NCBI RefSeq assembly: GCF_024813435.1
Contig: NZ_JANAEZ010000002.1
Coordinates: 558,001-622,000, forward strand
DNA length: 64,000 nucleotides
Direction of reading: 5' to 3'
Source: Cognataquiflexum gelatinilyticum
GTDB lineage: Bacteria; Bacteroidota; Bacteroidia; Cytophagales; Cyclobacteriaceae
This document shows positions 36,104 to 43,547 of the stretch, piece by piece. Each line of letters opens with the position of its first letter. Positions within the stretch are counted from its first letter, which is position 1. A model generated the notes under the pieces. It was not told where the DNA came from and searched no databases. It saw only the letters and a program-made list of their open reading frames with translations. Both the position numbers and the translations under genes were made by a program.

Positions 36104-36391
36104 ATGAAGTGGTTAGATAAGGATGAGAATCTGCTCCTGCAGCGTTCTTTTATTTTTGGAGTGGCAGGTATTGTGATTTGTTTGGTACCGCTTTTCAATG
36201 GGTACTTTCAGTTTTTGAACGCACCAATGGGACCGCTCAACGGTATAGGATTGTTGTTTCAATTTTTTGGGTTGAGTATAGCCATCATGGTTTTGAAGAA
36301 AAGAAAAATCTCCGAACAGGCCAAGGACAAAGCCAAAAAAATGATCTTGGTGTTGGGAGTAGCCTTGGTGTTCTTTTTTATGGTGATATAA
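36104..36391 (+). CDS. Small membrane protein of unknown function
   Basis: The 95-residue protein has three hydrophobic stretches, about residues 14-33, 46-64 and 79-95. It starts 12 bases after the PolX gene on the same strand and probably shares its message. No family is recognised. Confidence 0.65.
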   Translation: MKWLDKDENLLLQRSFIFGVAGIVICLVPLFNGYFQFLNAPMGPLNGIGLLFQFFGLSIAIMVLKKRKISEQAKDKAKKMILVLGVALVFFFMVI

Positions 36392-36499
36392 TAGTTTACA
36401 GTCCATAGTCGACAGACCGCGGCTGCTTCATTCATAATCAACACTAGACTAATTGAATTGAAAATTTGATAAATAGTATGTCACAAACACTGTAAATCA

Positions 36500-37153
36500 A
36501 TGAAAACTTTGAATTTCCTATTTTTTTCAATGGCATTGATGATTCTGGGTTTTTCATGTAGCCCAAAAGAATTCTCTTGGCAACAAGGCGATATCCTGTT
36601 TCAAGACGGGGATTGTGGGGATTTCTGTGAAGCCATCCGAAAAGTAACTGAGGGCTATCAGGGCATTGAGTTTTCACACAATGGCTTGCTGATGCAGGAA
36701 AACGGGGAATGGTTTGTTCTTGAAGCGATCGGAAAAGGAGTAAGCAAAACGCCCTTACAGGAATTCCTCAACAGGCACCTCGATGAAAATGGAAAGCCAA
36801 AAGTGATGGTCGGAAGGCTTAAGGCTGAATACCAGCATTTGATTCCGGAAGCAATTTCAGAAGCTAAAAAGCACCTTGGCAAACCGTATGATTCGGCTTT
36901 TAATTTTGAAAATGAGGCGTACTACTGTTCTGAATTGATCCACTTTGCCTTCAAAGCAGCAAATGGAGGTTCGGATCTTTTCCACCCCAAACCCATGACC
37001 TACAAAGACCCTGATACAGGGGAATTGTTTCCGATTTGGGAAACCTATTTTCTGGAGTTAGGGATCCCAATTCCGGAAGGAAAACCTGGTTTGAATCCGG
37101 GCGGAATGTCCTTGGAACCTGTTTTGGAGATGATGGAAATTCAGGACAATTGA
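36500..37153 (+). CDS. YiiX/YebB-like papain-fold amidase lipoprotein
   Basis: The 217-residue protein has a signal with lipobox (ILGFSC), then WQQGDILFQDGDCGDF, the typical opening of the YiiX-like branch of the NlpC/P60 superfamily. The permuted catalytic pair is visible: His in IEFSHNGLLM and Cys in EAYYCSELIHFAFKAA. These enzymes cleave amide or ester bonds in peptidoglycan-related or lipid substrates; the substrate here is unknown. It stands alone between PolX and a convergent operon. Confidence 0.82.
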   Translation: MKTLNFLFFSMALMILGFSCSPKEFSWQQGDILFQDGDCGDFCEAIRKVTEGYQGIEFSHNGLLMQENGEWFVLEAIGKGVSKTPLQEFLNRHLDENGKPKVMVGRLKAEYQHLIPEAISEAKKHLGKPYDSAFNFENEAYYCSELIHFAFKAANGGSDLFHPKPMTYKDPDTGELFPIWETYFLELGIPIPEGKPGLNPGGMSLEPVLEMMEIQDN

Positions 37154-37163
37154 ATTGAAATAT

Positions 37164-38540
37164 TTACTCCCTCGCCATCTCCAGCGCCTTCGTTGTAGTA
37201 TAATACTTCACAATCATATTTGGCACTTCCCAAGTCGGCATTTTTCCTGATTCATAATATTCTAAAAACTTCTCCGTGACCTGCCCAAAATGCGCTTCAT
37301 GCCCGATATGGTAGCTCTCAGGAATGACAATCAGGTATTCTCCGTTTTTTTGTTTTTGAAGTCCAAGCCCGGGGTATTTGACTTGAAGGGTTGAGGCTAT
37401 CGCATTTTCGAGTGCTTGGTCTTGCCCTTCCAAAAGTGCTACATACAAAGTCGGTTTGAAGTTTTCTTCTTTTCCCTGCCGGATAATGAGGTTTGCTTTG
37501 GTGCCGCGCATCATGCTGTAATGCGTATCTCCGGCACCTTCCGGCGCCTCAAAATTCCAGATGACGCTGACTTTGGCATGCTTTCCTTTCAGTGTGTAAT
37601 TCATCTCTCCATTGCAAAAGACTTCAAGATTTCCATTTTTCAGGTTCTTTTGCAAAAATTCCGGAAACGCGGTTTTGCCGGTGACTTTGCTGAATTCATC
37701 CAAAGTCAGAGAATTGGGCCATCTCTTGGCATTCAGCATCTGAACATCTGTAGTATCCAAAATGACCTCAGGAAAAGCTTCCCATTGGATCAGATCCACC
37801 AAGTGTGTTGTCACATCGACAATCCCTTCCCCTTCTTTGGTCACATCAAAAAACCAATCGGGACGCACCAAAGGATTTCCGGAAACATACTTGAAAAAGT
37901 GGTGGACGCTTTCTTTGGTGATGGCAGGATTTCCCAAGCTACCGTTTTCCAATTCTCCAAAAACAGCTGGCAACATCGAAAGCTCGCGCTGAAGCTGAGA
38001 AGCGATCTCAAACCGCTCGGTCATGATGTCATACAGGAGGAGATTTTTTTCTGAAGATGCTTCAAATGCTCTAACCAATTTCTGAAAACCTTCCTGATTG
38101 ATGACGAGAGGCTTGTCAGCATAGACATGGATTCCATTGGCTATGGCAGCGCTGATATAGTCGATTTTTTGGTCATTTTTTCCGGCGACTACCATCACGT
38201 TGCCCGGCTTTTTGGAAATCATTTTTGAAAAAAAGTCATCCCCTTTTTCCACTTCTATGTTCCATGCTGTCGGGGATTCCTCGCGAGAGTTGTATCCTGC
38301 GATCCTCTTGATATAGTCATCCAATTCTGCCCCTTCAGGCGCAAAAACATACACAGTCGAATCAACCTGAGGGTACATGGTCTTGTGGATGAGCCCTGCA
38401 TGGAAATGCCCCGGGTCAAGACTCATGATCGTTACTTTGCCTTTATCCGGAAGTTCCATTTTTTCATTATTTGGAGCACTGCAGTATTGGAAGAAAATCA
38501 AAAAAACCAAGAATGGAATAGTTAGAAAACTCTTTTTCAT
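37164..38540 (-). CDS. Gfo/Idh/MocA-family lipoprotein with distinct C-terminal domain
   Basis: I start this at ATG 38540, five bases before the stop of the upstream gene, giving 458 residues; an earlier start at 38579 would overlap that gene by 35 bases. The signal ends in a lipobox (FFQYC). The Rossmann part lacks the usual GxGxxG and begins TIMSLDPGHFHAGL; VYADKPLVINQEGF is the nucleotide-side EKP-like motif. The C-terminal half (HFFKYVSGNPLVRPDWFFDV) matches the putative oxidoreductase C-terminal type. It is the last gene of a three-gene leftward operon. Confidence 0.8.
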   Translation of the reverse strand: MKKSFLTIPFLVFLIFFQYCSAPNNEKMELPDKGKVTIMSLDPGHFHAGLIHKTMYPQVDSTVYVFAPEGAELDDYIKRIAGYNSREESPTAWNIEVEKGDDFFSKMISKKPGNVMVVAGKNDQKIDYISAAIANGIHVYADKPLVINQEGFQKLVRAFEASSEKNLLLYDIMTERFEIASQLQRELSMLPAVFGELENGSLGNPAITKESVHHFFKYVSGNPLVRPDWFFDVTKEGEGIVDVTTHLVDLIQWEAFPEVILDTTDVQMLNAKRWPNSLTLDEFSKVTGKTAFPEFLQKNLKNGNLEVFCNGEMNYTLKGKHAKVSVIWNFEAPEGAGDTHYSMMRGTKANLIIRQGKEENFKPTLYVALLEGQDQALENAIASTLQVKYPGLGLQKQKNGEYLIVIPESYHIGHEAHFGQVTEKFLEYYESGKMPTWEVPNMIVKYYTTTKALEMARE

Positions 38541-38544
38541 CTGA

Positions 38545-39915
38545 TTAGACTTTGATGTGATCTGTTCCATAAGGTGCACGCTGTGGCCTGCTTAAGTGGG
38601 AGTTTGCCTCCTCGTCATTAACAAAGCGTTCCGCTTTTGGATCCCATTCGAGTTTCCTTCCCACTTTCATGGCAACATGGCTGACTAGGCAAACAGAACA
38701 GGCACGGTGACCGATCTCGGCAGGGGAAAGTGGTTGTGCACCTGATTGGATGCAATCGAGCCAATTGCCGTGGTGTTCTTCGCTTTCGTATAAGTGTATT
38801 TCTCCCGCTCCGATTTCGGATTGAAGGATTTTTGGATCTGAAGCATCCAAAGCTTTGGCGTTGTTTCCTTGCGCGACAGGGTCACTTGCCGATGCGGTAT
38901 AATTTCCTCTTGAAACCCAAATCCATCCCTCCGAACCCTCATATCGGATTCCGTTGGGATAGCCGCCGCTTGTGAGCATGGTGATTCCGTTGTCATATTC
39001 TGCTTTGACCATAAAGTCGCCGTGGACATTCCAAAGTCCCGAGCGAGGAAATTCTGCAACTGCTTCGATAAATCTCGGTCCTGTCAATTCAGTGTCCATC
39101 CCCCAAGCAGCGGAATCAAAGTGATGCTGTCCCCAACCTGTGATCATTCCTGCGCCGTAATTTTCAAGACGGAGCCATCCTGGACGGCTATAATCGTGCT
39201 GGGGGTGAACGCCGATTTCGGTGTAGGGTACTTCCGGCGTAGACCCAAGCCACATGTCAAAATTCAGGTTTGTCGGGACCGGCATTGCAGGAGCTTCAGG
39301 TCCTGATGGATCACCTGGCAAGCCTATCCTGACGGTGTGCAGCTTTCCTATCCTGCCGTTTCTGACCAATTCCGCAGCGCGCCTGAACTGAAAACTGGAA
39401 CGTTGTTGGGTCCCGAGTTGCAGGATTACTTTGGTTTTATTGATGGTTTCTACAAGTTGCCGGCCTTCCTTGATGGTCAGAGAAGTCGGTTTTTGGAGGT
39501 AAATATGCTTACCCGACAAAGCTGCTTCCATGGCAGGCTGGGAATGCCAATGATCCGGAGTGCTGATGATGACAGCGTCAATGTCTTTGTTTTGGAGCAT
39601 CTCATGGTAATCCGCATATTGCTTCACATCAAGATAAGAACTGCCCATTTTTTTGGTGTAATATTGCTCGATCAGTTCCTTTCCTTCACGCATCCGCTTG
39701 CTGTCTACATCCGAGACGGCTACGATCCTCGCCACATCATGTTGCCATGTTCCGGGCAGGTCATGTTCCCTTGCGATCCGCCCACAACCGATCTGTCCTA
39801 TATTGATTTTGTTACTTGGGGCATTTTTTCCAAAAACCGAAGAGGGGACGATTGTAGGGAATCCGATAATTGCTGAAGCCATGGCGCTGTTTTTTATAAA
39901 GTTTCTTCTTTTCAT
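38545..39915 (-). CDS. Gfo/Idh/MocA-family oxidoreductase with Tat signal
   Basis: The family uses NAD(P) to oxidise or epimerise sugars; exported members often act as glycosidases or C-C/C-O modifying enzymes through a redox cycle. The 456-residue protein starts MKRRNFIKNSAMASAIIGF, a twin-arginine signal. The cofactor loop is NIGQIGCGRIAREHD, and the strand motif is TPDHWHSQPAM. The usual EKP is replaced by QKP in HIYLQKPTSLTI. It is second in the operon, 26 bases after the DUF6807-like gene. Confidence 0.88.
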   Translation of the reverse strand: MKRRNFIKNSAMASAIIGFPTIVPSSVFGKNAPSNKINIGQIGCGRIAREHDLPGTWQHDVARIVAVSDVDSKRMREGKELIEQYYTKKMGSSYLDVKQYADYHEMLQNKDIDAVIISTPDHWHSQPAMEAALSGKHIYLQKPTSLTIKEGRQLVETINKTKVILQLGTQQRSSFQFRRAAELVRNGRIGKLHTVRIGLPGDPSGPEAPAMPVPTNLNFDMWLGSTPEVPYTEIGVHPQHDYSRPGWLRLENYGAGMITGWGQHHFDSAAWGMDTELTGPRFIEAVAEFPRSGLWNVHGDFMVKAEYDNGITMLTSGGYPNGIRYEGSEGWIWVSRGNYTASASDPVAQGNNAKALDASDPKILQSEIGAGEIHLYESEEHHGNWLDCIQSGAQPLSPAEIGHRACSVCLVSHVAMKVGRKLEWDPKAERFVNDEEANSHLSRPQRAPYGTDHIKV

Positions 39916-39941
39916 GTGGAGGAGCTATGGTTAGGTTATGG

Positions 39942-40913
39942 TCATTTTTTTGCGAAAGATTTCCAATATTCGTCTGCTTCTGCAGCCGTCATATTTCCGT
40001 CAAAGACGACCATTCTGTAATGGAGCGTATATTTTTTGCCTGGAAGGATTTCCCATGATTCATGACGGATCGGACAAAATTCGATGAAGACATTTTCTTT
40101 TCCTTCATTGGAATCTTCCGGCCAAACCCTCATCGGTTCGGGGTGAGACTTGTTAGCAGGATGGCTTAGAAATAGGATACCGCTTTGGCCTGAAGGGGAT
40201 GAACTTTCACCCTTTACGATCAGCCATTTGGCAAAAGTCCCGTCTGCCGTTTTTCTGTCATTTCCTTCGGAAGTCAAAATGGTACTGTTGGTGTGGTCCC
40301 ACTTTTCCGTAGCACGAAAACCTATTCCGCCACCGTATCGATAAGCTTCCAACATGACACTTGACTTCAATGGTGTGGAGATCGTCGTGGAATAATCGAC
40401 AAGATATCTTTCTCCTTCCTTGTTCCAAACCCGGATGGAAAGGTCTTCCTCGAGGGCCAATTGAGGGCCTTTTGGTGCCAATAGGTCCATGTGGTTTTGC
40501 CTGATTACCAATTCTGAATACTTGGAGTTTGTCTTTTGTGAAAGGATCCTGTCAAAATCCACCCTTCCTTTTCCATCTCCAAGATTCCAAAAATCCACTT
40601 CCCGGCCTTCTATGGTGGTTTTGGTCCAAGGTCCCCAAATGCCATAATGGTGGTAATGATCCGGCGGCTGTATTCTCGTAAGTACTTGACCAGAGGGCGA
40701 GGCAAGTGGATGGATAAATCCTGATTTGCCAAACTCAGGTTTTATACCTGCAGGAACAGCAGCCGTAGCAGTTTGATAAGTCAATAGGAGTTGGTAGGCT
40801 GCTTTAAAATCTATTCCGTTTGAAGTTTCTTCCATAGTTATCTTTTGGGAAAAAGCATTGCCGATAAAAATAAATGAAGCGAAGGTGATAAATAAAAGTC
40901 TTTTGAATATCAT
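39942..40913 (-). CDS. DUF6807 / PmoA-like secreted protein
   Basis: The 323-residue protein has a signal peptide (LLFITFASFIFIGNAFSQ) and the family features PPDHYHHYGIWGPWTKTTIE and the later GILFLSHPANKSHPEPMRVW. Members occur in sugar- and polysaccharide-related loci of Bacteroidota and Planctomycetes and are often annotated PmoA; no enzymatic activity is firmly known to me. It is first in the operon with two Gfo/Idh/MocA genes, divergent from the ThuA-like gene. Confidence 0.8.
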   Translation of the reverse strand: MIFKRLLFITFASFIFIGNAFSQKITMEETSNGIDFKAAYQLLLTYQTATAAVPAGIKPEFGKSGFIHPLASPSGQVLTRIQPPDHYHHYGIWGPWTKTTIEGREVDFWNLGDGKGRVDFDRILSQKTNSKYSELVIRQNHMDLLAPKGPQLALEEDLSIRVWNKEGERYLVDYSTTISTPLKSSVMLEAYRYGGGIGFRATEKWDHTNSTILTSEGNDRKTADGTFAKWLIVKGESSSPSGQSGILFLSHPANKSHPEPMRVWPEDSNEGKENVFIEFCPIRHESWEILPGKKYTLHYRMVVFDGNMTAAEADEYWKSFAKK

Positions 40914-40989
40914 CGGTTTTTAGGTTATTGGGAAGTGTAATTTATTAAATTCCATAAAAAATTTAGCCACCGTTTATACGATTTCACCA

Positions 40990-41919
40990 ATGAATAAAAA
41001 GATTGTATTAGCATTACTTCTTTTGCTTCAGGTTTCTTGGGCGCAGGGACAGGACCTTCCTGAAGTAAAACTAGACCAAACATGGAAGGAAAAGATTTAT
41101 GGTCTTGCTCCTGAGAAAGCCACTTTTCCTGTTTCTGAGAAAAAGAAAATCCTTGTTTTTTCCCTTCATACAGGATATGAACATTGGGTGATTCCGCATA
41201 CGGAGCAAATGATCAAGATAATTTCTGAAAAGAGTGGTGCTTTTGAGGTTACAGGAAGTAAGGATATCAGCATGTTTGAAGCAAAAAACCTAGCTAAATA
41301 TGACGCCATCGTACTCAATAACACCTGCTCGAAAGGAGATCATCGCAACCTCTTTTGGGATAAACTCCGGGCTGATTCAGATGCTGATAGCGCTGTTTTG
41401 ATGAAAAAAGCCCTTCAGATGGAAGAGAACCTGCTTCAATATGTAGAAAAAGGTGGAGGCCTGTTATTGGTTCATGGGGCGGTCACAACCCAAAACAATT
41501 CCCGCGCATTCAGCAAGTTGGTGGGAGCAAGTTTTGATTACCACCCGCCACAGCAAGCCATTCAGATTAGGTTAGCGGATCCAAAGCATCTTTTGGTGCA
41601 GGCATTTCCCGCCACAGGTTTCAACCATGTCGATGAACCTTATTTTTACAAAAATGCCTATGCAGATTTGGATTTTAAGCCTTTGCTGTACTTCAACAAT
41701 GCAGAAATAGTAAAACAGAAAAACCCATTAACTGAAGGAAAAACTTACGTGGCTTGGATCCGGGCGCAGGGCAAAGGTAAAGTGATGTATTGCTCACCTT
41801 CCCACAATGCACAGAGTTTTGAAAATCCCGATTTGCTCAGGTTCTATTTGAACGGGCTGCAATATGTGGTCGGAGATGTGGAATGCGACGAGACGCCGGT
41901 AGGGAAGGGAAGCCTTTGA
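40990..41919 (+). CDS. ThuA domain-containing secreted protein
   Basis: The 309-residue protein has a signal peptide (KIVLALLLLLQVSWAQGQ) and a ThuA domain of the glutamine-amidotransferase-like fold: ILVFSLHTGYEHWVIPHTEQ, DAIVLNNTCSKGDHRNLFW, GGGLLLVHGAVT and MYCSPSHNAQSFENPDLLRF. ThuA was named from trehalose use in rhizobia; in Bacteroidota such proteins accompany Gfo/Idh/MocA enzymes. It diverges from that operon across 76 bases, so they may share control. Confidence 0.88.
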   Translation: MNKKIVLALLLLLQVSWAQGQDLPEVKLDQTWKEKIYGLAPEKATFPVSEKKKILVFSLHTGYEHWVIPHTEQMIKIISEKSGAFEVTGSKDISMFEAKNLAKYDAIVLNNTCSKGDHRNLFWDKLRADSDADSAVLMKKALQMEENLLQYVEKGGGLLLVHGAVTTQNNSRAFSKLVGASFDYHPPQQAIQIRLADPKHLLVQAFPATGFNHVDEPYFYKNAYADLDFKPLLYFNNAEIVKQKNPLTEGKTYVAWIRAQGKGKVMYCSPSHNAQSFENPDLLRFYLNGLQYVVGDVECDETPVGKGSL

Positions 41920-42044
41920 GGTTTTTCACTATTATATTACTTATTCAGACGTTGAAGATTTTCCTCTTGGGCTTTTCCCGGCTTCGGCCACCGTATGTAA
42001 CATTACGTCAATTGTAGGAGTACGCGTCAAAAATAGGATTGTAC

Positions 42045-42071
42045 AAAAAAAGCTTCCGTTCGGAAGCCTTT
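42045..42071 (-). terminator. Terminator of the lipoprotein gene at 42094
   Basis: GCTTCC (42052-42057) pairs with GGAAGC (42062-42067) around GTTC. Read leftward the stem is followed by seven T. It lies 23 bases after the leftward gene's stop and may also stop reading from the ThuA gene. Confidence 0.75.
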
Positions 42072-42093
42072 TACTGATGGGGTGTAATCGTCA

Positions 42094-43242
42094 TCAAATA
42101 GGCTTGATTGCCTTTGGCTTGAAGAAGTTTTCGATGGATTTGGTAAAGCCACCGCAGCTTATAATCTCGCCTCTATCACACAAAGTAGTGGCAAAGACAG
42201 TTTCATCGTCAAGTTGTAAGACAGACGTGATATAACCATTTCCCATGCCATCATTCTCTAACTCGATTAGAGCGATCTTTTGGCTGTTCATTGTCACTCG
42301 GTAGATACGGTCGAGATGCCTTAAAATAATAACTCCATCGACACTGTAAATATCATCGGCCATTTGGGTTAACAAAAACTTGTCCAAAGTTGAAATTTCC
42401 ACCGAACCATAGCTGCCGATCAGCTCGTTATTCTCTCCCGAAAGGTCGGATTTGTAAACTTCAAAATCGTTGCTGTCCAATGGACCTAATTGTGCAAATG
42501 TGATGATTTCATTGCCGACCTGTACCGACTTAGAAAATTTCTCAAAACGCAGTTCCAAGTTTCCTTCACTGTCGATGTCAAAGGTCTTGCCATCAATGGT
42601 GACCCGCGTAAAATCGGGAAAATTCTTCATGATGCGGATGGTGGCAATTCCAAGGAAATGCTCTTCTTTGATCAGTTTTTGTTCCAGAATCGTAACTTTC
42701 CCATCGTTGACCAATGTTTTGAGCAACAAGAAATCGGGGGTATTTTTCTGAATTCCATCCTTTGCTGACCGGTAAGGGACAAGAATATTCCCATTTGCAT
42801 TGATACTGATTTGCTCACATAGGTAATAATGCAAAAAATGAAAACCAGTAAATTCAGGGTCAATTTCACGCATATTCAAGACCAAAGCGTCATCTTGGCG
42901 GGTACTTCCCGCAGGCAGGATCGAAACTTCGGCTGTATTGATTGCAACCATCAATTTATCTGACAGGGGTAGCCTATATGGAATCTCGCCTTGTATGAAA
43001 AGACTTAGATCATTGAAATCACTTGCCGAGCCTTGGGTTTTGGCATCGGCATAAACCCCAGACCTAGAGGAAGCAAAGAGTGCTCCATTGATCTCTTTGG
43101 CATGAGACAAGCCTTCTTTGAACGACCCAGCGATTTCCCATTTCTCAGAGACCTCGATCACAGGTTCTTCTTTTGGTTCACATGAGATAATACATACGGT
43201 GCAAATCGATAATAATAGGAAAAGGATGTTTTTCTGAAGCAT
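42094..43242 (-). CDS. Lipoprotein of unknown function
   Basis: The 382-residue protein has a signal ending in a lipobox (CTVCIISC) followed by an acidic linker. The rest is beta-rich (HAKEINGALFASSRSGVYAD, DDIYSVDGVIILRHLDRIYR), as in propeller-like lipoproteins, but I recognise no family. It is a single gene with its own terminator. Confidence 0.72.
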   Translation of the reverse strand: MLQKNILFLLLSICTVCIISCEPKEEPVIEVSEKWEIAGSFKEGLSHAKEINGALFASSRSGVYADAKTQGSASDFNDLSLFIQGEIPYRLPLSDKLMVAINTAEVSILPAGSTRQDDALVLNMREIDPEFTGFHFLHYYLCEQISINANGNILVPYRSAKDGIQKNTPDFLLLKTLVNDGKVTILEQKLIKEEHFLGIATIRIMKNFPDFTRVTIDGKTFDIDSEGNLELRFEKFSKSVQVGNEIITFAQLGPLDSNDFEVYKSDLSGENNELIGSYGSVEISTLDKFLLTQMADDIYSVDGVIILRHLDRIYRVTMNSQKIALIELENDGMGNGYITSVLQLDDETVFATTLCDRGEIISCGGFTKSIENFFKPKAIKPI

Positions 43243-43409
43243 GGTGAGAAAGTTATGTATGGGAAGACTGACCTAAAATGAATTTACATTTAAAGGTAAA
43301 AAAATAATTTTTGTTATTCTTAGTTAATAGTCGATAAATTCAGGTAAATATTTTCAATTCACGAATGACTATGAAAAAAAGCTTCTTGCCTTCTTGAATA
43401 GATTTTGAA

Positions 43410-43547
43410 ATGAATTCCCGGTTACTGAATTCCGATGCTAACAGTGCTGTATTGATGAAAAAGGTACATGAGCCGGAAATGAAAAAAACCTTCGAGGTTT
43501 CAAAAAACCTCAAAGGTCTTGGAAAAGAATTAAGCCTTAAAAGGTAA
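43410..43547 (+). pseudogene. Degraded fragment of a ThuA-like gene
   Basis: A short open frame reads MNSRLLNSDANSAVLMKKVH before diverging. The stretch NSDANSAVLMKK matches ADSDADSAVLMKK of the intact ThuA gene at 40990; over the 40 bases 43432-43471 versus 41375-41414, about 32 are identical by hand count. It has no start context and no domain and overlaps the end of the opposite gene. I read it as the remnant of a second copy. Confidence 0.6.
43482..43517 (-). terminator. Terminator or palindromic repeat after the molybdenum-enzyme operon
   Basis: ACCTTCGAGGTTT (43488-43500) pairs with AAACCTCAAAGGT (43505-43517) with one mismatch and a CAAA loop. Read leftward a run of seven T follows. 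It lies 12 bases after the stop at 43530. The AACCTCAAAGG pattern could also be a dispersed palindromic repeat. Confidence 0.7.

Noticed and set aside
36104..36391. The small membrane protein as a toxin of a type I system
   Set aside because: It has three membrane segments and about 95 residues, larger than typical type I toxins, and no antisense RNA features were seen.
37416..38054. A 212-codon rightward frame opposite the Gfo/Idh/MocA-like lipoprotein
   Set aside because: Shadow of a gene with signal, lipobox and family motifs on the other strand.
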